From Anisus vortex (Eukaryota > Mollusca > Gastropoda > Planorbidae): a stretch of DNA of 64,000 nt. The position numbers and the translations under genes were made by a program. The stretch covers positions 7,104,605 through 7,168,604 of the forward strand of contig OX421507.1 of NCBI GenBank assembly GCA_949126835.1, given 5' to 3'. A model generated the notes under the pieces. That model worked only from the letters and a program-made list of their open reading frames with translations, was not told where the DNA came from and ran no database searches. Position 1 is the first letter of the stretch; each line of letters opens with the position of its first letter. Shown piece by piece: positions 1-12,411 of this stretch.

Positions 1-2030
1 GTTTGATCATTTCACATTTATAAATGTAAGCCATTTATTTATTTTTAAAGAAAAAATACAGAAATATTAGCTCCAATGAAACGGGTTAATTATCTCCCTT
101 TAAACAAATGTTTCCACATTTGATTCAATAGTGATGCCGAACAAGTTCTGTTTTGTAATATAACAAATATTACTGATTATTATTATTTCTTTATATACAT
201 TCAACATTATGGTATTCATAACAATATTTAATTATTAGAGGATTAAGATAATTTACGTTAAACAGTTGTAAATAAACATTTCCTGCATTAATTGTTTTGT
301 CCATTTAATGAGTTTATATGTTAAACATTAATAATTACAGAAATTACATGATATAGTGCTATTAAATTAGTCTCCTATTTTCTCAATAATAATACAAATA
401 AATTTGTTTTAGAATTAATTATTTTGTGTTTAATACAAATTAAGTTGGGGGGGGGTGGTGAGCGAAAATTTTTTTTTAAATGGGGCGGTGAGCCGAAAAA
501 GGTTGAGAACCTATGATCTAGACTTTATTCTATGACGCAAAGTAGTAAAAAAAAGTAGGCCCAAGGTAGATATAAGAAATAGAAATAGCAAAAGAACAAG
601 AAAACTGGATCGATCATAAAATGAAGATCTACATTTTGTAGCCTAAAGCTTTACTCAATATTTGAACGTCTAAATATTAGCATTTCTTTGGGTGGCCAAA
701 CTATATTAGGCCTATATTATAATCTATAATAATCTAGATTGTAGCTTTCGCTGCAATTAAAAGATTCCCTATATTGAAGAAAGTGATGCACTGTATGATT
801 ATTTTATTTACTTTTTTTTGGGTGGGGGTGGGGGGAGTAGGATGGGGGATCTAAAGGGGAGTAGGCTATAAGTTACATTTAAAATGGACTACATTTCATT
901 GTTTACACCCCCGGTAGGTGCTCGCTATAACCCCTCCAAAAAGCGGGCGCCGATCTGAAAGTTTACTTAAGGCAAAGATACCTTTTTTTCTCTCTTTACG
1001 TTACCAGGACGAATTTGAATAGAGGTCACTTTGTGTGTGTGTGTGTGAGGATGTAAGCCTAACTATTAGGGTTTCACACATTAACCAGTAGTTGACTCTA
1101 ACCTACTGTCGACTGCCTCTCATTATTTAGTTTTTTACAAAATTTATAGAAGTGAAGGAAAAAGTCATTAAAAAAAAAACATATATAACTTATATTTTCT
1201 TAATAGAATCTTTACCATAATTATTATTTTAATAATTTAACTAACAGTCCCATTCATCGATACAAAAAAAAGATGTAAATTGTGCGAAACAACCAACAGG
1301 ATTGTAGGCCCTAAGTGCAAGTCCATAAATGACGTCAAACACCTATATGGGATAAGTAGGTCAAATTCTTGTGAAGACGTGTGACACGGGCTGAATGCGT
1401 GTTTATAGGATGTGACTTTTAAAATGTAACAAAATAAAAAACATAGGCCAAATCCTATAATATGCAGCTTTACAAAATAAAATAAAAATTAATAAAAAAC
1501 CCACACCAAAAAAAAACAACAAAAAAACATTCATTCACACAAGTTCTCATTGACGTTTTCCAGATGATTAAATACATTTTATTTTTAGAAAGTTAAAAAA
1601 GTTTCTGCTTTTTTATATTAACAACAATAAGAAACTTTTCTTTCAATTAATTTGTCTTTTGAAATTATGTAGAATGACTTCGAGTTAGTGTGTTTCTTAG
1701 TGAAATCCAAAATTTTCAAAAGGCTTATTGACCTACTTCCTGTCATCCCAAAGAGCTGAAACTTGACACCATAATATTATTCCTCCCTCCCCCACAATCG
1801 TGCACTAACCCCCCCCCCCCGGTCACCCTCACCCACAATTCAATCCTGGCTACGCCACTGATAATAATACAGACGTCATCAAAGATTAGGCCTATCTCGC
1901 TTGGCGAGACACACAAGGGTTAATACGCTAGTGCACACGCTAATGTGAATGGTGAAACTTGGTGAACAAAAAAAAGTTGGAAAGGGGAGAGAACAAATGT
2001 ACCAGGTAGCATAACAAAATCAAGATTCAC
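1..2030. other. AT-rich intergenic stretch with transposon scraps
   Basis: No gene is supported. Pieces include a hAT-type terminus near 445..515, a short TG run near 1033 and a fragment ending CTGGCTACGCCACTG near 1859 that resembles an inverted-repeat terminus of DNA transposons. The rest is unclassified AT-rich sequence. Confidence 0.5.
445..515 (-). mobile_element. hAT-type terminus fragment
   Basis: Read on the minus strand, this begins with AGGTTCTCAACCTTTTTC followed by GGCTCACCGCCCC. That is the wording of the ends of many hAT (Charlie-like) elements. Only one end was recognised, so it is a fragment. Confidence 0.45.
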
Positions 2031-2031
2031 A

Positions 2032-2470
2032 ATAGAGCGATTGCAATCACGTGACAAAAAGCGCGTGCTATTTGTTTACTTTGTCTAGTGGTGATAAATG
2101 GCTGCCGTATTACTATAGCCGTAAGAAGGTCTTATTTTTAAATGTGATCATTTCAACAATATACTATTACTTACTATCTAAAAGTTAGCAAAAGTAAAGC
2201 ATAAAGCAAAATGCAGGCCTACAATGTTTCAAAAGAGCTATTGAAAAACTATAAAAGCCTAAGATCTTGTTTATTTCGTGGACGGACTACTAAGGAATAG
2301 TATCACAGTTAAATATCAAGATTTATGGAAACTAATTCCTTATATTTTGGGTATAAAAACACAATGTTTATTCCCCATTAATGCCATTATCACCAAGATG
2401 GCCGCTAATATTTACACAATTACGTCACTAAAAAACCTAAGCCACGCCTATATTATTGCAATCGCTCTAT
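2032..2470. mobile_element. Small inverted-repeat element (MITE-like)
   Basis: The ends are a perfect 16-base inverted repeat (ATAGAGCGATTGCAAT at 2032..2047 and its complement at 2455..2470), with weaker symmetry further in. There is no transposase frame. A TA-type target duplication is possible but imperfect. Short open frames inside are taken as chance. Confidence 0.6.
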
Positions 2471-3238
2471 ATGCACGTCAACATTTTGCATCGATATAGC
2501 TCTACCATTAATTATCGTTTATTTTGTACTGTCGATGCCACTCCCCTCTCCATGCTATTTATAGTTTTCAGCAGGTCAAAGGTTAATTTGTTAAAATCTC
2601 TAAAATTAATTAATCGAACTTACTGTCTTCAGGGGAAGATAAGCGAATAAATCCTCGTGTCAGCTACACATTGAGAATGAACACATCTGAAATGTTGATG
2701 AGCGCGCTGTTAGAGTCCGTATAGTTTGTGTGTGACTTTGTGTTTGGTGTGTGTGTGAGAGAGGGGACAGGAGGACGCATAGTAAAGTAATTCACACACA
2801 ATTGACACGGCCTATATTTAAATCTTTTACTATTTTTAATAGAGTTTGACAGATTTGTACATTTACAAATTTAGAAGGCGGGCGTGCGTTAGTCTCATTG
2901 AATGTAGATTGTAGGCCCTAAAAATATTTCTGCCGTTGTTTCTTTTTAATAGTTTTTAATTCCATGTTGTGTAGGCTTATTTGACTGAATAAAATCAGCC
3001 ATGCAGTAAGGTAACTAGATCTGTATCAGACTATACAATTATGATATGGGCAGTTGTAATTATCCACACAAAAAATAATGTAAAAAGGCAACATGTAACA
3101 CCCACCAAAACATTTAATGTAATATCTTTATAATACTTTATGCAGCCTCAACCTTTTTTTTTTAAATTCACTAATGTTAGTCAAATGCTATGGTGACTTT
3201 ATGAGGTCTCCAACAGGCCCAGGAAATCATAGCTCTTT
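2471..3238. other. Intergenic, no gene seen
   Basis: AT-rich sequence with a TG/GA-rich patch near 2727..2770. No recognisable gene or element. Confidence 0.4.
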
Positions 3239-3900
3239 ATAAGATAAGATAAGATAAGATAAGATAAGATTGCTTTATTGATCCAAATGAATGGAAAATT
3301 GACTTGATTACATAAATTCCGTTTTTTCAGCATACCTAAAACAATATTAAAGAACCATTTGTACTCAAACACAATAGACATTCACGCACACTATCATACC
3401 ATTTATCATACAAGAAAAAAAGTAGGCCTATTATTTAGGAGTCAGCTATTGAGCCATCGTATTTCCTGGCTGAAAGGTGATTCTTTTGAAAGAGTCTTAC
3501 TGACAGTGGAACAAAAGAGTTCTTAAATCTCTCTGTTCTTGCCCTTATAGAAAGAATTGAAAGAAAGAAAGAAAGAATTATAATTGGGTACTGAAGATTA
3601 AACCTTAAAATTGTAGGCCTATGACTTTTAGAAATAGTATACCCATGAGACACAACAAATAGGGCCAAAGAAAAGCTGGCATGCCCAGGACAACGTGGAG
3701 AAGATCGTGCGAGGAAGAAATGAAGTAGTGCGACATATATGACGTGAGGTGAACTAAAGAGATTCGCCAAGAACCCAGACTTGTTTCTGGGGCCCTTTGT
3801 TCTATGCAAGGAAATAGAAGTCAAGTCATAGAACACACAACAGAATAGACATAAAATATCTTTATCATATTTAATGTTTGGATAGAACTGTAACATTTAG
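3239..3900 (-). mobile_element. LINE 3' end with AAGAT tail, 5'-truncated
   Basis: On the minus strand a 153-residue frame (3435..3896) ends R-T-E-R-F-K-N-S-F-V-P-L-S-V-R-L-F, the usual C-terminal wording of non-LTR retrotransposon ORF2 proteins. It is followed by a short 3' region containing GATCAATAAAGCAATC and a pentamer array (AAGAT on the plus strand, 3240..3270). Family assignment beyond non-LTR is not attempted. Confidence 0.6.
3240..3270. repeat. AAGAT pentanucleotide microsatellite
   Basis: Six or so perfect copies of the pentamer form the tail of the LINE fragment; similar tails recur near 12605 and 46800. Confidence 0.9.
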
Positions 3901-4170
3901 CAAGGCACGAAATATCCAGATCTTGAGACAAATACCCAGCAGTAGTAATCTCGGTCAATGGGCTAACGTCTGAGAAGGAACACACGTAAAGAAAAGTGAT
4001 AAACCTATATGTTATGCCTCGTCAGTTCTCCCTCTGTGGCCACTCATGCATAGTTGACGATAAAAGATTTCAAATAAAAGATTAAAATGGAATAGTCTAG
4101 CGGAAACTTGATTGATTGAGTTTCTTCTTTATTGTCCTATAGGCTTCTCATAGCAGAGTATAGTCTACAG

Positions 4171-4376
4171 CAGGGGACTGCAACCCACGGCACGCGTGCC
4201 AGACTTGGCACGAAGTAGGATTTTCAATGGTACGCGAAAGAGGTCTAAAAAGTCTATTCAAGTCTCTTGTACAAGAAATTTCGTGCTACAGCAGGATGGC
4301 TTTTAGGCTGTTGGCACGCAGAATGAATTATAAATTATACTTTAGCACACTATTATCAAAAGGTTGCTGAGCCCTG
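4171..4376. mobile_element. hAT-type MITE with 8-base target duplication
   Basis: A 206-base element has ends CAGGGGACTGCAACC and (inverted) CAGGGCTCAGCAACC. It is flanked on both sides by the identical 8-mer GTCTACAG (4163..4170 and 4377..4384), the hAT signature. It has no coding capacity. It sits in a short tandem array of an approximately 30-base unit containing CATAGC-GAGTATAGTCT. Confidence 0.8.
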
Positions 4377-4834
4377 GTCTACAGGCTACACATAGCGGAG
4401 TATAGTCTTTAGGCTACACATAGCAAAGTATAGTCTGACTGAGACAACCAGTACCATTTTTTTTTTAATTTGCTAGTAAATTGTTTAGCGCAATTAACTA
4501 AAGACCATACATTCGTAGTTGGCATTTACAAATCAATTACATAATATATATTGAGAGAAAATTGTGGGCGGTAAGCATTGTGTTAGCCACTAATTCATAT
4601 TGCATGCCTAGACCGCGGAAACAAGTTAATGTTGTCCCAGCACTTTTAAAACTTCTATTATGACTATCACAATGTCGACTACAGTTTGTAAGATAAAAAG
4701 CTGTATGTATTTATCTTATAGTTGTTTGCAAGTCCAAATTCTCACTAGAACATTTTAGCATTCGTCGTTTTTCCATATTTTAAGTCCAGTCCTTTTCCAA
4801 GATTAAAAAAAAAATTCTTATATATATAGCCTAT

Positions 4835-5040
4835 CACAGACGCTCCTTCTAATACGGAATATTGCGCTTATTTGTAGGTTTGAGTCTATAGTCTTGGTTT
4901 TAATTAGAATTTCAAACGATGTTAATTAACTTGTTGGTTTGTCTGGTTTGTTCAGATTACACACTCCATGCCCGGATACCACCGGGAAAAAATATAGGCT
5001 AGCTTCTATGTATTTGCTCACGCATATGGAAAAAGAAAAG
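4835..5040 (-). mobile_element. LINE family C 3' fragment
   Basis: The reverse strand contains the decayed end of an ORF with a P-G-M-E-C-type run and the shared tail wording GAAGGAGCGTCTGTG. It matches the copies at 12412 and 45150. Confidence 0.5.
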
Positions 5041-5794
5041 TGTTATTATTTTAATTTCATTTTTGTCTATATATGCATTGCAATAGTTTCCTGGTGGTTT
5101 GTATGTCTAAGTTAAAATGTAATGCTTTCTGTAGGCTATAGTAGTACATTGCTTTTTACAATATTTTTCTCTAGTATTTCTAGGTTTTGTGATTTGACTA
5201 TTGGTGATAGGCCTACTCTTTTTAGCTGTGAATATTAATTTCGAATGAACCTTGCAGCTCTTTCTGAATGCGTTCTATTTTTCTGGTGTTTTTTTTATAT
5301 AGTTGATGGGACCCATACAAAAAAATGCGTAGGAAAATTGTGACATTGTTGTTGTTTTTTTTACTACCACTGGTAACCCGTTGAAAGCCCGAATGCCACT
5401 AAGAAAGAATGAGAATTTATACGAAGTTATCATTGCCTAAAAGAACAGTATTTAAAATATCAATGTCTTAATGCAAGAATTAAAGTCTACACTGTAGTAC
5501 TGTAATCAATCTACAGAAATCCATTCCGTCAGTTTTTCTTCTAACTCTGTGCCGACATATATTTTTTATACAAACTGCCCAGTAAGACACAATTTTGCAA
5601 TCTGGATTCTGGATTTATTATTCAACGTTTAACCCTAAAAGCGACACGACAGACTTCTCGTTAACGTGGATTCCTGAAGTCAATTCCAGATAGTAAAAGG
5701 CGGCTTGAGGATTGTGCTGGTCACAGAATCCTTTCATATGCAGGGGTAATATAAACTGGTCAACTTTTTCTTTGTGTGTGTGGAGAGAAAAGGT

Positions 5795-5825
<31 letters not shown>

Positions 5826-7930
5826 GAGAGAAAGAAAGAGAGAGTTCAATAGATATACAACATACATGGGGAAGTTTTCAGATTTTGTGTTCTTGATGTT
5901 GTAAAACTTCTCTCTGTGTAGCCTACCGAGCTACATGATACAGGCCTACATTTATACAAACACTAATATTGTACTTGAAATACCGTGTGTGTGTGTTTTT
6001 TTTAAATATTCTAAGAATACTGAAGGAAAAAAACAACAAAATTACAAATTCGTCCTTTAACACGTATTCCCATTGTTTTATTGCACACCCTATCCCCAAC
6101 ACCAGACACGTACACGTATTCCCTTGTTTTATTGCACACACCCCAACACTTATAGGCGTTTTCCCTTGTTTAACTGCCCTCCCCCACCCCCAGACACTTG
6201 TAGCGACAGTTGTAGTTGTAGATGACACAATGAGTTACTGCCTTATGGTAGGGAACCATCCATATATTAGGCTACGTATGCACTGAGTGGATATGGTGTG
6301 GATTGGATTGGGATATCTAGGAGATGGTGCGTAAGGGGATGGTGCGTAAGGGGATGGGGGAGGGTGTAGGCCTACATATGCAAATCAATATATAGCCTAT
6401 ACATTAATTTGAAAAAAAAAAATCAATTTGAATACATTTACCGGTACTTTCTCGTAGGCGGGAAATGGATACCGGGAATGGCTCAAAATCATGCACTCGT
6501 TAAAACACATGGACTTTTTTTTATTTATTTGAAATCACGCATACGTAACCATTCAAAATGGCAAACAAGACCGACTGGGCTGTAACATTTTATACAAATC
6601 AATAGTAAAAAAAACCTAATCAAATTAGTGGGTTACATAAAACAGTTTGACGTCTGGTTGATTTATAAATTTCCTTTTCTTGAAAATAATAAATCTATTC
6701 ATTTTGTTCTTTTTATCAATTATTTTAAAGGACGTATTCAAGAAAATAAAATTTGAAAAATGTCTTGTTTTTATTTCAATAACTAAACACGAGCAAACAA
6801 GATATTTAACAAAATATAAATAGTAGGCCTATAACTAGAACAAATGCCTTATGAATAATTTTAGGCCGATGGCTAAAAAATATTTCGTTGGTGAGAGTGA
6901 TAGGGACACTAATTTGTATGTAGGGCCTACACATAAAGGACAAAAAAAAAAGGGGGGGGTCCAAAAATGTATGGCATTCAACAATGGGGGAAGGGGGTAT
7001 GAACATAATTATGTCTTTTTTGCGTAGTAATAAAGCTAGGTATATATAAGCATTCGTAGTTCGTAGTCAATCACACCTAGCGGTGACACCTCTGTTAGCT
7101 CTGCTAGTCGAATATTAGTGCTAATCTCACACCGGAAGTGAACTAGAATGTTTCCAGGTCTTTTTACATTTGATCCGCCTTTCACCCGGTCTGTATCAAA
7201 ATACAATAGTAAACATAATGAAAGCAAGTGTCTTTTCGGTCGGTAATCTTAATACCCTATACACAGATTTTCTTGAACATTAAAAGATAAAATATCAAGA
7301 TACCGTTGAAAGAACGCAACGGTAGGCGTACAAGACAGTTCTGGTAAGAAAAAAGGAGTGTTACCTTTGGACTGGACTATGAAGTAAGATCTTTACAAAA
7401 ACGAAAACACTATGATTTGTGGGGTGTGTGTGTTACAGAGAGAGAGAGAGGGGGGGAGGGGTGTATACCGAAAGAGTTTGCTCAGGATGTTTATATATAA
7501 TTTGTAATCCATACCAGGTTTTAAAAAAAAATTAAGTGGGTTTAAAATTGTATAGTCACTTATAAAATGTTGTGTGAACGGGCGGTAATTAAACACAATA
7601 AAAATGGGGAGATTTGAGATAGCCCAAAACAGTGGCTTTTTTGCTTTACAAAAAAAAAAAAAAAGCAAAATTTAAAAAAGCAACTTTTAAACATTGAATA
7701 ATGATGGGAGGGGAGGGGGGTTTTGTATATAAGACTTAAACTTAGTATTTTTCCAAACGATATTGCTTATACGAACATGTGTAGCCTACTTTAGATATTC
7801 GGGGAGTTAACAACGTGAAAGATATTTATTCAGTCGATATTCACCCATCCGTCCGTCTGTCTCTGGTGCTGATTAAACTATAATAAGGAAAAACAATAAG
7901 TTTAAGTCATTTGCACTACATTTATGCACA
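5041..7930. other. Intergenic, microsatellites, no gene seen
   Basis: Contains a GA-rich microsatellite (5795..5843), a partial direct duplication near 6060..6200 (CGTATTCCC-TTGTTTTATTGCACAC units) and many GTAGGCCTAC-like words. A minus-strand 63-residue frame at 7036..7227 with an ETS-like ACCGGAAGTG nearby was considered and not called. Confidence 0.4.
5795..5843. repeat. GA-rich microsatellite
   Basis: Runs of GAGAGA broken by single extra A residues. Confidence 0.9.
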
Positions 7931-8372
7931 GAGGCCGGCTGGTCGTGCGGTTAGTTTACTGGACTGTTAACAAAATAACCCGGGATCTATCTCTGCCGCC
8001 CTGTAGGAGTTTTGGGCCTAGTGGACGTAATGATGTTTCTATCTAGGGCAGGGGTCGGGAACTTTTTTTGTCAGAGAGAGCCATGGATACCACATATTTT
8101 GAAAAGTCATTCTCTGAGAGCCATACATTATGTTTAAAACTAAAAATTCAAGTAAGTGTGTGCATTTTGTGTAAATTCAACACTAAAAGTAAAATAATTA
8201 TGTCTCTGAATTCTTTTTAATAATATAGTTATGTTGCTAATCAATAATGAGTATTTCTTACCATTAATGCGACTAACATTTGTCTGCGAGCCAGATACAG
8301 CCATCAATAGAGCCACATCTGGCTCGCGAGCCATAGGGTTCCAGACGCCTTATCTAGAAGGAACTCTCTTAA
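7931..8372 (+). mobile_element. tRNA-derived SINE family 2, interrupted by a hAT element
   Basis: The head GAGGCCGGCTGGTCGTGCGG and a following B-box-like region match copies at 32531, 42726 and 58870. The tail continues after an insertion at 8049..8351, resuming with ATCTAGAAGGAACTCTC. Outer positions are approximate. Confidence 0.6.
8049..8351. mobile_element. hAT-type non-autonomous element nested in a SINE
   Basis: It starts CAGGGGTCGGGAACTTTTT and ends, inverted, AGGCGTCTGGAACCC. Inside, AGAGAGCCAT and GCCACATCTGGCTCGCGAG motifs recur, a style common to hAT elements. Flanking 8-mers ATCTAGGG and ATCTAGAA agree at 6 of 8 bases, consistent with a decayed target duplication. Confidence 0.65.
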
Positions 8373-8819
8373 TTTATAAGTCATATTATTTTCTGACCAG
8401 CCAGCTTTAAGACAGGAAAGGTATATGAACCCACTTTATGTTGATATCTACGGGTACTCAGTCGCACTGCGCGCACTGTCCAGAACCCTTAAGTGGTGAG
8501 AAAGTACTGGTATCCTTTTTTTTTTATGTCGACGCGCCCTGCCATCCAATGGGTCAGGTTGCCTTGGCTTAGTCTAAGACACGTGTGATCTTACACAGGG
8601 GCCATTGGAGCTAGTGATATCTTTATGATATGTAACAAGTGCCCTCTCTTCAAGGATTTTTATTGAGGATGTGCTCAAATTATTTCAAAAAGCTAAATTT
8701 TGTCCAATACAATCCTTCCAGCTAAATAGATATAAAATCTACCTGGTATGATTCTAATATAAAAAGAGACAATGATAAAAACCATTGAACAAAAAATCTA
8801 GAGCCAAACCAAACTTTAA

Positions 8820-8935
8820 AATTATAATAATAATAATAATATTTGTATAGCGCTGCCTACAAACATAATGTAAGCTCAGATCGCATTTAACATACAACTA
8901 AGAACACGGCTAGGCTAGGAGACAAAGCTAACTGA

Positions 8936-8974
<39 letters not shown>

Positions 8975-8985
8975 CTATATATATA
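8820..8985. repeat. ATA and TA microsatellites next to a LINE-tail-like scrap
   Basis: AATAATAAT then TTGTATAGCGC near 8825..8855, and a (TA)n run at 8937..8985 with one interruption. Confidence 0.7.
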
Positions 8986-10123
8986 TAAAATAAATAAATG
9001 TTACATTAACTGACGCAACCTATAAGTAAGACAGTAGGGGTCTAAAGCATGTTAAATGTTAACTAAGGTAAAATTATATTGTATTAGAGTTACATTATAA
9101 CTAATTCACATAGACCCATATAGTAGGTGTTTCCTGTCGAGGATCATTGATTATAAGAATCAGCCGTTCTAGTAAGAAAACTAAATAGATCCTTTTTAAA
9201 ATCTTCGAATTCTCTTTTTTTAGAATCACACATTTTTAGTGTGTTAGTCCATGTAGGCCTACGTTACACTGGTTCAATGGACATAATACATCAAGTATAC
9301 ATCACATAATACATCACATAATACATCAGCATACACAATATAGACACGAGGGCTTGCCACAGACACCGAGGGATTATGAGATAAAAGAGTCCATTAAGAA
9401 GAGTTTATACACATTTCTCTTTATATATCACCGTTTTTTTTTTGTGTGTGTACCTTCGAGACACCAACTGAAAAGTGGTGCACACGAATCATGCTAATTG
9501 CAATAGCTTGGAGGGTTCGCTGTATAAAGGATGATCATCGTCACACGTACATATATATATATATATAAATATATATATATTTATATATATAATCCTTATG
9601 TCCTTATGAGCTGTGCCTACTGTAGACACATAGTGAGATAGGGCCTACGTTGTTTTTTTTAATATAGGCCCTACAAAGAAATTCTATAAAGCTCAAAATT
9701 GTTTCTGTATATATAGCCTATATATATGTTGTATATTATCCTGCAGAGAGTTTACGGTGCACATGGTTACACAGAGCCTGTGTTCTGAACATAGCTTATA
9801 AGCTTATAACATACAGACCCAGGTAAACATATTATTAAGTCCACAGATGTGGGATCTATGTATAGATCAGATCTCTGTATGGGTAAATATATTGTATTCG
9901 CTGAGCAGGCACTTGCAGCTGAATCAGCAAATGTCAACGATAGTTCAAAGCCCCCCATCAAATCAATCTTATAAACTAAATAACAATTTTAATTAATACT
10001 AAGTGATTTGGTAAACAGTAATTTAGCTTTCAAAGTCGTTGTTTTTCATTTTTATATATAAACTACCATAAATCACCATTTGCACGTGTAAGTGTGATTC
10101 GGTTATAAGAATCGCCGTTTAAT
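8986..10123. other. Intergenic, no gene seen
   Basis: AT-rich; another TA-rich stretch at 9549..9592 and a CACATAATACAT short repeat near 9290..9330. No element or gene recognised. Confidence 0.4.
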
Positions 10124-10586
10124 CATAGACTATAATATACATGGACCGCTTGCTTTAGTAGGCCTATTTCTGCTATATGATGACTCGAAACACTGATTTT
10201 CTGAATTCCCGATTATAAATAAAGTAATTGCTATTCAGGAAATAAAGTTATTGATATACAAGTTCCGTTTTATTTAATCGGTATGATTTTCTCAATGAAA
10301 AATTAAAATCGAAAGTTGTACAGAGCGGAAACATTTATAGATCAGTGTTGTGTTCGCACGGAAAAAGAACATAAGCTCTAAAAATAGAGCAGGCGGTCCA
10401 TCTTATTATAGTCAATGATAATAGGATTAATAGGCCTACAAGTATTCCTTTAAAGTCGAAAAAAATGCGATTTAATAAATCGGAACTTGTATGACAATTA
10501 CTTTATTTAGAATCGGGAACTGCAAAAAAAAAAGAAGATAATAGCATAAAAAACTAAAGCAAGCGGTCCATGTATATTATAGTCTA
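10124..10586. mobile_element. Paired inverted-repeat element, copy 1
   Basis: The ends are inverted copies of the 20-mer TAGACTATAATATACATGGA, followed by CCGCTTGCTTTAGT. The whole 460-base unit recurs in the opposite orientation at 36805..37260, with matching internal words such as AAGTTCCGTTTTATT and TATAGATCAGTG. It has no coding capacity. The mariner relic begins about 20 bases later. Confidence 0.75.
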
Positions 10587-10607
10587 TATATATATATAGT
10601 ATATATA

Positions 10608-11204
10608 CAGGGTGGGCCAATAAAATGTTACCACTTTTAATATTCTTACAATTTTCAAAATTACAAAGATTTTTTGTTTCATTTTAAAGAATATTAACCC
10701 TGTATAGCCCAAGGTATAACGAAACACTGAATTATCATGGATCGAAAGCAATTTACTGAGGAGGAGAGTGAAGATCGTGGAAGCATGTTTGGAATTAAAA
10801 TCGATTATAAACACTCAGCGACGATTCACAATTGTCTTTCCGGTAAGAAATCAGACGTCTTCTGCAGAAGTTCAGGGAAACAGGACGTGTGACCACCGTC
10901 AGACGCATACTGAACACAAGACCTTCATCTTTTTTCCCTACATAATTCAAATTTTGCAAACTCAAACAGCAGCAAATAGACTAACCTTTTGTAGAAACAT
11001 CAGTCAACGCATTGAAGATCACCCCGTTTTGTTGGACCTGATTTTTTTCGGCGATGAAGCACATTTCCACCTCAATGGACATGTCAATAGTCAGAATATA
11101 AGATTCTGGGCCCAAACCAAACCTCATTTTTATGTCATTCACCATTTGAGTTTTGAAAACTTGTGTAAGATTAAAAAGTGGTAACATTTTATTGGCCCAC
11201 CCTG
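10608..11204 (+). mobile_element. Tc1/mariner-type transposon relic
   Basis: Inverted ends begin CAGGGTGGGCCAATAAAATG and stay alike for about 33 bases. They are flanked by TA dinucleotides (10606 and 11205), the mariner target duplication. An interrupted plus-strand frame (about 10768..11184) contains R-L-T-F-C-R-N-I and F-F-G-D-E-A-H-F-H-L-N-G, the region of the second catalytic Asp in mariner transposases. At about 600 bases, with stops and an internal deletion, it cannot encode an active enzyme. Confidence 0.8.
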
Positions 11205-12411
11205 TATATCATTAGTAGCTCAACTAAAAGAAGAGGATGGGGCAGCCGCGCCAGGCGCCAAGCAGGTCTTTCAAAGCCTCTACATACGTGAACTTACTAA
11301 TAAATAAACACTAACATTTTAAATATAGGCACCAATTGTGAACCCCGCCCCATGCGCTTCAGGCGCCGTTTTCCTTAGTTGCGCCACTGCAGACATAACA
11401 AAAGAACTATATTAAAAACCTTAAAAATCCAACAAACCATGATATGTGTAGATCTTGAAGTATAAGTGGAAATAGTTAACTCTTACATTCCAGGGCATGT
11501 ACTCTGTCAATGCGGTCTCAACCGCTTACTCTACTTCTTTCTTACTATCCCCCATCTCTTTCTCTCCCCCTAACCTCAAAATCTCCCACTTCATAGTTCT
11601 TCCTCACCCCCCCCCCAATCCCACCCCGAACACACACGCACACCCACACTCGCTATATCACTTGTTCTCTTTCCCCCAAACACTCTCATACACCTCCAGT
11701 TAATTTTAAATGTTCATTTACATTTGAATTTGATCTTCCGCACTGCACCCACACTCCGTCTTCCATCCCCCCACCTCTCTCTGAATGTGAAGTTTTTCAA
11801 ACAAACATGTCAGAAGATTAAGATCAATTTCATAGCCCGACCCGCCCACACGCCCCCCCCCTCGCTCCTTGTAATATAAAAGTTTGACAAATTAATGTTT
11901 GCAGAAATATAAAAAAAAAACAACCCTGTATAATTTGATGTCACTAAAATTCTTTAGAGATTTTGTTCAACAAAAGATTTACGGCTCCCTTAGTATGTGG
12001 AGGGCAGACGGGAGATGGCGGTACTTGGGGCGGGAGGTAAAATTGTTAAAAACCACTTGACATCCCCACCATCCCCCCCCCCCATACTTCTTAAAAAAAA
12101 ATCAATCTAATTATTTTCAAAGCCTTTAAAACAAACTGTGCTATGAATGGAGAAAGGTAGGGGCTCTTACAATATAGCTTTAATCAGACGTTGGGGACTT
12201 CAAAAAATGTAGGTATTTGTTTATAATAGAAGAAGAGAAATACATAGGACAAAAGAAGGGGTGAGGAGATTGTGTGTTTGTGAGCTTGTGCGTGGGGGTA
12301 GTTGACAAACTTACTTTTAATTTTATGAATAGTTTGACAGTGTGTTTGCATTGTAGAAGTCTATCTTTGTCTTTGTGTAGGACTATGTATTCCTTATGCG
12401 AAAACAAATGC
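11205..12411. other. Intergenic, pyrimidine-rich patches, no gene seen
   Basis: C-rich low-complexity stretches near 11570..11690 and 12060..12080, and transposon-like scraps near 11240..11395 ending GTTGCGCCACTGC. Confidence 0.4.

Noticed and set aside
2278..2650. Two overlapping plus-strand frames
   Set aside because: They start inside an inverted-repeat element and have no protein-like features.
7036..7227. Minus-strand 63-residue frame with an ETS-like site nearby
   Set aside because: No neighbouring exons, no family motif, and the ETS-like word alone does not make a promoter.
11497..11703. Plus-strand Pro/Ser/Thr-rich 68-residue frame
   Set aside because: Explained by low-complexity C/T-rich DNA.
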